Assembly: GCF_003477525.1 (NCBI RefSeq)
Contig: NZ_QUDO01000044.1
Coordinates: 1 to 32,624, forward strand
Direction of reading: 5' to 3'
DNA length: 32,624 nt
Source of the DNA: Ruminococcus sp. AF41-9
GTDB lineage: Bacteria > Bacillota > Clostridia > Lachnospirales > Lachnospiraceae
Below the pieces are notes generated by a model. The model was not told the DNA's origin. It was given only the letters and a program-made list of their open reading frames with translations, and made no database searches. The stretch's first letter is position 1; each line of letters begins with the position of its first letter. Positions 8,346 through 17,000 of the stretch are shown here, piece after piece. Made by a program: the position numbers and the translations under genes.

Positions 8346-9062
8346 ATGACTGACTTTCTGACAGCAGACACCAACCTGCCATCTTATATGATGTTTCCCC
8401 GTTTCCTTCTGGACATGGAAATAAACGAAACTGCCAAAATGCTTTATATTATCCTGCTCGACCGGGCAAGGCTTTCCCAGAAAAATGAGGGCTGGTCAGA
8501 TACAGATGGTCATGTGTTCATTTACTTTACGATTGAAGCACTGGCAGAAGTTCTCCACAAAAGCCAGATGACTGTTAAAACTGCTCTGGCAGTACTGGAA
8601 AAACAGGAGCTTATCTTCCGAAAACGGCAGAGACCCGGACAGCCTAATCGGATTTATGTAAAACTCCCAAAAGAAACCATCCACTATACAGACAGATTTC
8701 TTTCCCTAAGACAGACAGAAAACTGTCCTATTGACAGACAGGATTCTTTCCCTGATACAGACAGAAAACTGTCTGGTAATAAGAAAGAGATAAAAAAGAA
8801 CAATTTAGAAAAAAGAGGGAGTAAGGATCCTCTCTCACCCTATGGAAAATTTCAAAATGTTTTTCTGTCAGAAAAAGAGCTGGAAAATATCCGGCAGACA
8901 ATCCCTGACTGGCAGGATTATATTGAACGCTTATCCGGTTATATGGCTTCTACCGGAAAGCAATATCAGAACCATGCAGCTACCATCATCAGTTGGGCAA
9001 GACAGGATCATCCTGCTTCCCGGCAAAGGAATTACGAAAGTGAGGAATACGAAACACTATGA
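8346..9062 (+). CDS. Replication initiator protein A (RepA N-terminal domain family)
   Basis: This 238-residue protein has a RepA_N-like winged-helix N-terminus (about 8-120). It contains the family opening FPRFLLDMEINETAKMLYIIL and a helix-turn-helix at IEALAEVLHKSQMTVKTAL. A low-complexity polar linker (about 125-170) and a helical C-terminal domain follow. It would recognise the element's origin and start plasmid-like replication. The ATG at 8346 sits 7 bases after GGAGG; the ATT-rich extension back to 8328 is not used. It overlaps the DnaC-like gene by ATGA, so initiator and helicase loader are co-translated. Confidence 0.75.
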   Translation: MTDFLTADTNLPSYMMFPRFLLDMEINETAKMLYIILLDRARLSQKNEGWSDTDGHVFIYFTIEALAEVLHKSQMTVKTALAVLEKQELIFRKRQRPGQPNRIYVKLPKETIHYTDRFLSLRQTENCPIDRQDSFPDTDRKLSGNKKEIKKNNLEKRGSKDPLSPYGKFQNVFLSEKELENIRQTIPDWQDYIERLSGYMASTGKQYQNHAATIISWARQDHPASRQRNYESEEYETL

Positions 9063-9916
9063 CAAGATTTACAGAAAAAGAAAATGCTATAACACCAAAC
9101 AGAGAACTTCAGCCTGATGAATATTTTAACGAAACAGACCACCTGATCTACTGTTCCAAATGCAATACGCCAAGACAATGCCGGCATGAATTACAGGGAA
9201 AGGTTCTTATTCCTTCCATCCGCTGTAAATGCCAGCAGGAAATCTTTGAGCAGGAAGAGGCCCAGAGAAAACTTCATGAAAAACAAATGGAAATAGAGCA
9301 TCTTAAAACCAGCGGCTTACAGGACAAAGCACTCTATGACTACACTTTTGCCAGGGATAACGGCATCAATCCGGAAATAAAACTGGCACACAATTATGTA
9401 AGCAACTGGGAAGAGATGAAAGCAAACGCTTCCGGACTTCTCATCTGGGGTGATGTCGGTACTGGAAAATCTTTTTTTGCAGGCTGCATTGCCAATGCCC
9501 TTCTGGAAAAAGGCGTTCCTGTATTGATGACCAACTTTTCCCGGATTCTGAATACCCTTACCGGAATGCATTTTGAAGACAGAAACCAGTTCATCAACAG
9601 CTTAAACCGCTACAGTCTTCTGATTATTGATGATCTCGGAATTGAGCGGAACTCTGACTTTGCACTGGAACAGGTATTCAATGTGATCGACAGTCGTTAC
9701 CGCAGTAAAAAGCCTCTGATCATAACGACCAATCTCACTTTATCCGAGCTGAATAACGCCGCTGATATCGCACACAAACGAATTTATGACCGTATTCTGG
9801 AGAGATGTATTCCTGTCCGTATCAATAACCGGAATATTCGTCAGGACAATGCAACAGCTAATTTAAAACAGGCGAAAAAAATCCTGTTGAACAATCATGC
9901 TCCGAACCAGAATTGA
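9059..9916 (+). CDS. DnaC/IstB-like helicase loader ATPase
   Basis: This AAA+ ATPase (285 residues) of the DnaC family probably loads the replicative helicase at the element's origin together with the RepA-like initiator. A zinc-ribbon-like N-terminus carries C32, C35, C41, C56 and C58. A helical linker precedes the ATPase core with Walker A GDVGTGKS (131-138), Walker B LLIIDDLG (187-194), sensor 1 around PLIITTNLT, and an arginine-rich RIYDRILERC segment. The ATG at 9059 overlaps the initiator stop codon (ATGA), indicating translational coupling. Confidence 0.82.
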   Translation: MTRFTEKENAITPNRELQPDEYFNETDHLIYCSKCNTPRQCRHELQGKVLIPSIRCKCQQEIFEQEEAQRKLHEKQMEIEHLKTSGLQDKALYDYTFARDNGINPEIKLAHNYVSNWEEMKANASGLLIWGDVGTGKSFFAGCIANALLEKGVPVLMTNFSRILNTLTGMHFEDRNQFINSLNRYSLLIIDDLGIERNSDFALEQVFNVIDSRYRSKKPLIITTNLTLSELNNAADIAHKRIYDRILERCIPVRINNRNIRQDNATANLKQAKKILLNNHAPNQN

Positions 9917-9948
9917 CTCGAAGAAGTATAACACAATGATTACTTTTC

Positions 9949-10067
9949 ACTGACAGTGGTACTACTTTCTTTCCTCATTTATTACCAGAAATATGCCACT
10001 GTCAGTTATCTAAAACCATAGTACCAAACCAAAAGATTTTAAAACCAAAACTGCCCGGATACGGGCA
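9949..10067 (+). repeat. Inverted repeats in the 170-base gap before DUF3847
   Basis: Two structures fill the gap between the DnaC-like gene and the DUF3847 gene. The first has perfect 11-base arms ACTGACAGTGG (9949-9959) and CCACTGTCAGT (9996-10006) separated by 36 bases. The second is a compact hairpin TGCCCG-GATA-CGGGCA (10052-10067). Neither has a clear T-tract. They may be binding sites for the relaxosome or replication proteins. Confidence 0.5.
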
Positions 10068-10086
10068 TAAAAAGGAGGTGCCAGAT

Positions 10087-10308
10087 ATGGCAGATAAAAG
10101 AATCATGACACCGGAAGAAAAAGCACTTTTACAGGCCAGACACCGCCAGGAAGAAGCCGAAGCAAGAAATCGCAAAAAAGAACGTGATGCCAGAACACAC
10201 CGATTAGTCCAGGAAGGAGCCATTCTGGAAAGTATTGTTCCCCATATTAAAGAAATGGATTTAGATTCCCTGAAACGGGAGCTGATGATCCGGCTACGGG
10301 GAATGTAA
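10087..10308 (+). CDS. DUF3847-like small relaxosome-associated protein
   Basis: A 73-residue, highly charged and probably wholly helical protein of the type found just ahead of MobA/MobL relaxases in Clostridia elements (DUF3847 by pattern). Most of the first half is a glutamate/arginine/alanine helix; the end reads EMDLDSLKRELMIRLRGM. The ATG at 10087 is 8 bases after GGAGG. Its leader, from AAAGGAGG through the ATG, is the same for about 22 bases as that of the relaxase gene. A role as an accessory DNA-binding factor at the adjacent oriT is inferred from position. Confidence 0.65.
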   Translation: MADKRIMTPEEKALLQARHRQEEAEARNRKKERDARTHRLVQEGAILESIVPHIKEMDLDSLKRELMIRLRGM

Positions 10309-10326
10309 ACGCACAAGTTCTACTCC

Positions 10327-10391
10327 CGAAGGGCGCACTTACTCACCACCTGATAAATCAGGCAGTGGTATCCCCTTCGGGGCTCGTGCGC
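10327..10391 (-). other. oriT: Putative oriT of the MobQ/RSF1010 type
   Basis: The minus strand of 10330-10342 reads GTAAGTGCGCCCT, matching the nic region I know from RSF1010-type MobQ origins (nick within TAAGTGCG/CCCT). It lies between the DUF3847 gene and the relaxase gene. It is flanked by a hairpin CTGAT-AA-ATCAG inside ACCAC/GTGGT-like arms (10345-10369), a CCCC-TTC-GGGG hairpin (10372-10382), and a GTGCGC (10386-10391) that pairs with GCGCAC of the nic region. A nick on the minus strand would send the relaxase gene in last, the common arrangement. Confidence 0.6.
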
Positions 10392-10445
10392 TCTGCTGAG
10401 GGCTTTATCCGCTGTTGCAGGCAACATCGAAAGGAGGTGCCAGAT

Positions 10446-12155
10446 ATGGCAATTTATCATATGCAAGCCAAAGTCGTCAGCCGTGGTTCCGGTCGGTCTG
10501 CTGTTGCTGCTTCTGCTTATATGAGCTGTAGCCGCATGTACAATGATTATGACGGCATCCAGCATGACTATACCAGAAAGCAGGGGCTGATCTATCAGGA
10601 GGTGATGCTTCCTTCAATGGCTCCATTGGAATGGAATGACCGGGAACAACTCTGGAATGCTGTGGAAGAAAACGAAAAGACCAAAGACAGCCGACTTGCA
10701 AGAGAATTTGTTGTCGCACTCCCCGTTGAGTTGGATAAAGACAGCAATATTTCTCTTCTTCAAAATTTTATTCAAAAGAATTTTGTGGATATGGGCATGT
10801 GTGCTGACTTTGCTATTCACAATACAGATGGACACAATCCTCATGCACACATTCTGCTTACCGTCCGTCCACTGAATGAAAACGGAACATGGCAGTATAA
10901 AACAGAAAAAGAATATCTCTGTATAAAAAATGGGGAAGAAAGAGGATTTACTGCTTCTGAATTTAAAACTGCTCAGAAACAGGGATGGGAAAAGCAATAT
11001 CGCTATAAAGTTGGGAAAAAGAAAGAATATCTGACTTCCTCTGTTGCACAGGAAAAAGGATATGAACGGATTGATAAACACCCCAAGAGCAGCCGATATG
11101 GCAGACAGAATCCTATTTCCGAACAATGGAACAGTGATGAACAACTTTGTATCTGGCGGGCAAACTGGGCAGATGCCGTAAATGAAATGCTTGCACGTAA
11201 TCAGATAAATGCTACCATTGATCACCGCAGCTTTGCAGATCAGGGAATCACCGAACAGCCAACCATCCATGAAGGCTACATTGCCCAGAATATGGAAAAG
11301 AAAGGCATGATAGCAGACCGCTGTGAAATCAACCGTCAGATTCGTGCGGATAACAAAATGCTCCGGGAATTAAAAGCCCAGGTAGCAAAACTGGCACAGG
11401 CTGTAGAAAAATCTATTCCAATAATAGCAGAAACATTGGAAGCAATCCGCAATCACATGATTTTTACACAATATCATTTGCTCCACAATGAGATGCAAAA
11501 AGAAGTGATCCATGACTGGATGAATCATTTTAATCCAATACTGAATAAATACAACACAGTTAAAAAGAAACTCAAAGCTAAAGTTACGGAACGGAAAGAA
11601 CTGAATGTGCAAAAGGATAAAACCAGTATTTTGAATCCCATCCAGCATATAAAATTAAATCAGCAGCTTACCACTATTACCGAAGAAATCGAAGAACTGA
11701 AATCAAGGAAAGAGCAGCTAATCTTCCAGGCAGAATGCTCTACCGATAAAGATATGACGAATCTATCCAAGAAATACGGCCAGATGAATAACAATCTTGA
11801 TATCCTGGATTCTCAGGACATCTCGCTCAAAAAACAGCTTGAAAAAGATGCCGCCGCTTTCCGGGAAGAAAAATTTCGTCCTGAACCTGAACAGTATACA
11901 GAATTGCTGGACACCAGAATCCAGATACGTCCTGATTTCCGGGATAAGCTGATTGAGCAGCTCAAAGGTACTTTTGGTAAGTATTATGACTATCACCGCC
12001 GTGATATTGCCGCCAATGAGGTAGATTATCTCAATGTGGAAGATCCTGATGTTTTTTCCCATCGTGCCTGGGAACTTGAATATCAGAGGAAACAGGAGAT
12101 GCGGCGAAATCAGCCTGCTCGAACTAAGAAAAGGTCGTATGATATGGAATTATAA
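10446..12155 (+). CDS. mobA: MobA/MobL family relaxase
   Basis: This conjugative relaxase (569 residues) would nick the element at oriT, stay attached to the 5' end and lead it to a recipient using another element's transfer machinery. The N-terminal MobA/MobL domain has a likely catalytic tyrosine in AASAYMS (Y25) and the metal-binding histidine motif HNTDGHNPHAH (125-135). The second half is mostly coiled coil (about 300-470) with no primase or helicase domain visible. The ATG at 10446 is 8 bases after GGAGG; the upstream open stretch from 10365 is the oriT region and is not coding. No mating-pore genes are in the window, so the element looks mobilisable rather than self-transmissible. Confidence 0.87.
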   Translation: MAIYHMQAKVVSRGSGRSAVAASAYMSCSRMYNDYDGIQHDYTRKQGLIYQEVMLPSMAPLEWNDREQLWNAVEENEKTKDSRLAREFVVALPVELDKDSNISLLQNFIQKNFVDMGMCADFAIHNTDGHNPHAHILLTVRPLNENGTWQYKTEKEYLCIKNGEERGFTASEFKTAQKQGWEKQYRYKVGKKKEYLTSSVAQEKGYERIDKHPKSSRYGRQNPISEQWNSDEQLCIWRANWADAVNEMLARNQINATIDHRSFADQGITEQPTIHEGYIAQNMEKKGMIADRCEINRQIRADNKMLRELKAQVAKLAQAVEKSIPIIAETLEAIRNHMIFTQYHLLHNEMQKEVIHDWMNHFNPILNKYNTVKKKLKAKVTERKELNVQKDKTSILNPIQHIKLNQQLTTITEEIEELKSRKEQLIFQAECSTDKDMTNLSKKYGQMNNNLDILDSQDISLKKQLEKDAAAFREEKFRPEPEQYTELLDTRIQIRPDFRDKLIEQLKGTFGKYYDYHRRDIAANEVDYLNVEDPDVFSHRAWELEYQRKQEMRRNQPARTKKRSYDMEL

Positions 12156-12580
12156 TTTGATTCTTCTTTGCCCATTATAAACACAAGAGCTGAACAAATA
12201 GGATTTTTCGTCCTCTTATCACAGCGGCCAGACGATAAAATGTCAGATGAGCAGTTGGAACAGCTTGCCCCATGGAGCGAGACTGCGAAAACGAACTGTC
12301 AAAACTAAAATAGAGAAAGACGCTTGCATCTATCATTTTGGTGCAAGCGTAATTCATGAGTAACGTAGCAATATTTTGCGCTTACGCACATTTTGCCCTT
12401 ATTCAATCCGCAACCTAAACCCTTCTTGTTGTCGGAAACATATCGAGTTTTTCTAGTTGCTACTATTCTGAAAGCATATCACCGCGAACACTTGTTTGTA
12501 ATATTAATCTACAAAATAACGAAAATATCTGACAGCCGCGAAAATCGTGCACTCCCCCTTTTATGATTCTTATGGTAACA
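12156..12580. other. Gene-free stretch after the relaxase
   Basis: No credible gene is present. The relaxase frame stays open for 48 codons past its stop, to a TAA at about 12306, and reads plausibly protein-like (for example DEQLEQLAPWSE). It could be the degraded 3' end of a lost gene, but it has no start or ribosome binding site. A hairpin ACGCTTGCA/TGCAAGCGT (12320-12328 and 12342-12350) has no T-tract. The rest, including AT-rich DNA to about 12530, shows nothing I can name. The boundary between the mobilisation block and the minus-strand cargo lies here. Confidence 0.4.
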
Positions 12581-12612
12581 AACCGGCTGTCCTAATAAAT
12601 GGACAGCCGGTT
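12581..12612 (-). terminator. Terminator of the STAND-nuclease operon
   Basis: Perfect 12-base arms AACCGGCTGTCC (12581-12592) and GGACAGCCGGTT (12601-12612) surround an 8-base loop. On the minus strand a short T-rich segment follows, 11 bases after the stop codon of the small HTH gene. Confidence 0.7.
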
Positions 12613-12623
12613 GCACCCATATT

Positions 12624-12788
12624 TCACCTTACTTTCAACCCATTCGAGTATCCAGCGTTAACCATTATTCGTCGCATTATTTCATACAAGACGCCATATT
12701 TTTGTGCAAGCTGTCTAATTGTCTTTTGACGACCAGCATATTCTTTAATGGCAGTTTTCTTTTCTGATTCAGACAAAAAATAAATCAT
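12624..12788 (-). CDS. Small 54-residue helix-turn-helix protein at the operon end
   Basis: The ATG at 12788 has AAAGGAG 9 bases upstream. The 54-residue product is basic and reads as a homeodomain-like helix-turn-helix (AIKEYAGRQKTIRQLAQKYG followed by EIMRRIMVNAGY). It is the last gene before a strong terminator and starts 75 bases after the 383-residue gene, so it is probably co-transcribed with the STAND-nuclease operon. It could regulate the operon or be the trimmed N-terminus of a transposase, since this helix type also occurs in transposases. Confidence 0.6.
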   Translation of the reverse strand: MIYFLSESEKKTAIKEYAGRQKTIRQLAQKYGVLYEIMRRIMVNAGYSNGLKVR

Positions 12789-12862
12789 ACTAGTGTGCTC
12801 CTTTCTCTTTTTTGTAAGTTAAGGATAGCACCGTTTTTCTCCAAAATACTTAAGTACGAAAT

Positions 12863-14014
12863 TTAAAAATTTTCTTGGGTTAAAAATGCCCATAGCATCT
12901 GCCCAATATATACATCTGCATACCGATGGTTATCAGTCTGCTTACCATACTTATCACCGAAATACTCTACGTACGCATCATTAATATCCTCTATTTCCTC
13001 AGCAGTCACCGGAAAAATAGCTGGCTCGTCATTTTTTATTGCCTCTAAACGCTGCTCCAATGCCATAACTTCTAGTTTTGCTTCCGCAAGTTGCTTCTCA
13101 TAAAATGCTACAATTGCATCTTTACCCTCCATCTCGCCAGATTCAATTTTTTCGGCCCAGTTTTTCCAAGCAGAAGCTCCTTTGGAATATGTATTTGTTG
13201 TATATTCTTCAAACTCTGACGAGACATACCATGACTGTACCATTTTGTAATACACATCCCTTACAGCGCCAACATCAGATTCCTCATCTTTTATAGACTC
13301 ATACTGTATTTCTTCCTTATCGCTATTCATCTCTAATGCAATAGCCTTAATCAACTCTGCCAAGCCAACGTCTAGACCAACATTTTGAGTACCTATTGCT
13401 GGTTTTTGCATAGAACTCATGTTAAAAGGATTTGGAAATACACCAAATTGAGCGATCCAAGGGACAGCCTCTATAAGCTTATTATTCATGTATTCCATGT
13501 ATGTCATTTTATCCAAATTAATAGCAAGAGCCTGACAAAGCTTACCTATATTTTCCTCTGGTTGATCCATATGCGTTTCTGTAAATAATGCCAATCCATT
13601 TACTACTCTTTCCGCCCATATTACAAGACGCTTTGTAGTAAAATGACTCTGGCAAGATTTATATATAAGTCCTCTCAATTCTTTTGGAAGATCATCTACA
13701 TCTTTTAATAATGCCCTATAAAAATCACAAATCTGAGTCACTGTAACATTATCTCTGTTAGCATTTTTTCTACTTGAAGGGTTTTTATCCCAATTTTTTA
13801 TTAGAATTGCCAATAATTCAGCACAAACAACAGGATAAAAGTTTTCTCCTCCCTCAATGCTAGAATCCATTTTAAAAAGAGTTGGATCTATTTCATATCT
13901 CTCAAAGACTTTATCTCTTTTGTTTTCAAAAGTACTGCTGGCTTTCATTCCGCAAAGCTTTACCATCTCTGAAGTCGAATAATCAGCAAGCCTTCTTTTT
14001 TTCTGCTTTGGCAC
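12863..14014 (-). CDS. Uncharacterised 383-residue protein of the STAND-nuclease operon
   Basis: I do not recognise this family. It starts with GTG at 14014, 6 bases after GGAGG, and lies 39 bases downstream of the 1470-residue STAND protein in the same direction. The N-terminus is basic (MPKQKKRRLADYS) with a possible helix-turn-helix at STSEMVKLCGMKASSTFENK. The middle is helical with scattered aromatic residues. About residues 295-335 look like a short coiled coil (EKQLAEAKLEVMALEQRLEA), and the tail is acidic and aromatic. There is no signal peptide, membrane segment or known catalytic motif. Its place in the operon suggests it works with the NTPase, perhaps as a DNA-binding or target-recognition partner. 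Confidence 0.7.
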   Translation of the reverse strand: MPKQKKRRLADYSTSEMVKLCGMKASSTFENKRDKVFERYEIDPTLFKMDSSIEGGENFYPVVCAELLAILIKNWDKNPSSRKNANRDNVTVTQICDFYRALLKDVDDLPKELRGLIYKSCQSHFTTKRLVIWAERVVNGLALFTETHMDQPEENIGKLCQALAINLDKMTYMEYMNNKLIEAVPWIAQFGVFPNPFNMSSMQKPAIGTQNVGLDVGLAELIKAIALEMNSDKEEIQYESIKDEESDVGAVRDVYYKMVQSWYVSSEFEEYTTNTYSKGASAWKNWAEKIESGEMEGKDAIVAFYEKQLAEAKLEVMALEQRLEAIKNDEPAIFPVTAEEIEDINDAYVEYFGDKYGKQTDNHRYADVYIGQMLWAFLTQENF

Positions 14015-14053
14015 AAAATCCCTCCTTTCTAAGAATAAGTATTTTACCCAAAG

Positions 14054-17000
14054 TCATATATTAAGCTGAAAATTTACCATATCAGAGAGCAACGTAATAT
14101 TCTCATCCAATATCAGTTTTTCTTCTTTTATTTTTACTCTTCCATTCGCCGAAGAAAGACTTTCATGTGTTTTACATAAACAATCGAATAAAGCTTTTAT
14201 TTTATCTTTATCTATTCTTGAAAGATAATAAATTGAGAAAATTGTAAAATCTCCCCACAACGAGGCAATTATGCCATAATCACTTTCTGCGAATCGAGTT
14301 ACTATATTTTCAAATAAAAGATTCCATGTATTATCATTGAACATTTCATAATAACGTTCAAATACATCGCTAATTCCGCTGCCTATATAACCATACTTGC
14401 TTTCAGATAGAATAAATTTAACAACACATCTATTTACATATTCTTCCATATGTTTTTGGGCGATAATATCTCCTGCCTCCATAATCAGCTTATGTAATCC
14501 GATTTCTCTTTTATCTATTTGTGTAAGAATTACTCCTTCCGCCTTTTCATTATATCCATCTTCTTTTAAAAGATTGATAATTTCGAGATTATAGTCCCTT
14601 CCTGTTTCTACAGAGAAATCTTTATGTTCCGCTTTATCATACAATCCTTTTGCCATAAGCTTTTCCCGAATTTCAGAACTTGAAATGCGAGAAATAATTT
14701 CATAATTGTAACTTCTTAAGGTTTCCAATCGATTGTATTCTCTATCATTCTCTATATACTCTTTAATCCATGAATTTGTAAGTCTGTATAACGCAATTAA
14801 TTCAGAATCATCAGAAATCAAATCTATATTGCAATATAGAGAATCAAGAACTTTCATTCTCCAATAAACTAAATCTTTAGGAGTATTTTTTAGTTCAAAT
14901 AATGCATTACAGTACTTGTACCCCAATTTAACGGCATCCTCTAGCAACTCTCGGTCAACTTCACTTGAAAACCTATTATCACCAATAGAATCCGCTAAAT
15001 TTGAAACGTAAAACAGTCTCATGCCATAACAGCATAATTTTTCTTCATTCAGAGGAAGTTTTTTATAACAATCAAGTAAACCATTTAACGAATAGTCTTT
15101 TCTTCCCACATAGCCAAACATTCTATATTTCTGTTTTTCACGTACTTCCTCTATAAACTTGTTTTCTCCAAAGTATTCTAATGCAGGTATCATGTTTTTA
15201 CATAAATCTTCCATCTCATCATATTCTGATCTCCAAGCCACTCCATCTTCGCCACACCAATATTCTGCAACTTTTAGAAAATCAGCATGCGCATTTGATA
15301 TACAGAACAACCTGTTAAACTCCGGAATAAATCGAGTCTTATCCCATTCCAAACATTGAACAACCGCTTTACAAATAGTATCGATAATTCCTGCCTTGGG
15401 GTTATGCTCGGAAAAGCTCACCAATACTTTACGTAAAAATCTCATAACAGTATATCCATTACAATCATGAGCAGATCCAGCACCGTACTTATCCGCAAAA
15501 TAAATCAATGAAAAGATATCATCTTTAGATAATACATCATTTCTGTCCACCGAATAAAATTGTTCACTAACATGCTTTGCAATATCATACTGTGCCAATG
15601 CTGGTTTATAACCTCTTTGTGATTCACCATTATGAGTTAGATTCAATATTTCTTTATAACATTTTTCAACTAACGATTCCTCAATCCTACCAAACAGGCA
15701 CAAGTTAGCCTTAATCAAAGAAATTATTCTTAAATCTTCGTATTTATAATCTCTATCTATTTTTATAATATCACTTAAATGGTTGCCAATATATTCTATC
15801 CCAGCTTCGCATTTATATGAGTTTAACAGTCCATATGTGCAAATCTCTATAATTATTTCTATAGATGCAGACATTCCTAAAAGAATATTCAACAATTCGT
15901 CAAATGATTCTTTTTCAAGATTCTTTTCTTCTGTAATCTGATGAATATATGCATACAATGAATCTGGATTATACCATTTAAAAGTGAATGTTTGCCTGAT
16001 ATCTTCTTTTGATGTAATACTTACACTGGCATCTAACCATCCATCTACAAAATAAACATAATCGTTAGAATTTCCAGTAAGAGCATCCATATAATCTGCA
16101 CCATAGCATCGAAATATATATCCTGCCTTAACAAGCGTTTCTTTGTTTAGCTCCCCGCTTAACAATGCCTCTATATTATATCCACTGAGGTATTCATCGA
16201 AAAGTTTATGTCCTCGTTCAAATCCAGCCTTAGCAGCAAAATCAATATCTAAAATGATTTGCTCTATATCATTTTTAACATTCAAACAATATTTTTCCGC
16301 TTTAGTCTTTTTGTTGATACTTTGCGCTTCAAAATAATCCGATTCTTTTGCATAATACTGTATGCAATTTGCATACTGTGCCAAACAAAGAGACACTGCA
16401 CTTGAATGTATGCATACTTCTTCAAGATTATCCATTGGCAATTGGTGCGCTAGTATAAACTGCTGAAGTATCCTATCAAACGATATCCCATATAATGCTG
16501 AATCCATTACATATTCAACATCAATCAGTTTCAACACCTCATCAGTGGCCTTACAAGATACTAGTAAATTAAAAGAGATATCATATCGATATTTCCATAA
16601 TTCTCTATCCTGTTTAATTCGATTAATTATTGATTCGGTAATTCCTTTTATATTTGAATTGTGAATAATTGCATTCTGTAAAAAAAGCCTTACATCATTA
16701 TGAAAAGCGAAGTATCTATCGCCTTCACATACAATAATTGGATATAAGCCATTTAAAACAAACGCCGCCTCGTCGTGTTCAACTCCACACATTTGAGCCA
16801 CATCATAAGCGTTAATACGTTTACTTGAAAACGCCATAATTGCCTCAATTTTGTATAGCAAAAGGCTTTTTTCCTGCGAACTAATAATCCATTCGTAATA
16901 TTTATCAATTTGTTTATTTAAAAACCTACTATTTAGTTCCTTCTCTATTGCCTCGAAGGAAAGTGGCAATACCATTTTCTTCAATTCCAGAATTGCAAAT

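Noticed and set aside
10071..10452. Identical leaders of about 22 bases (AAAGGAGGTGCCAGATATGG and onward) before the DUF3847 and relaxase genes, as a possible regulatory repeat
   Set aside because: The shared part is just the ribosome binding site, spacer and start codon. A recent duplication or translational matching explains it, and no other repeat structure is present.
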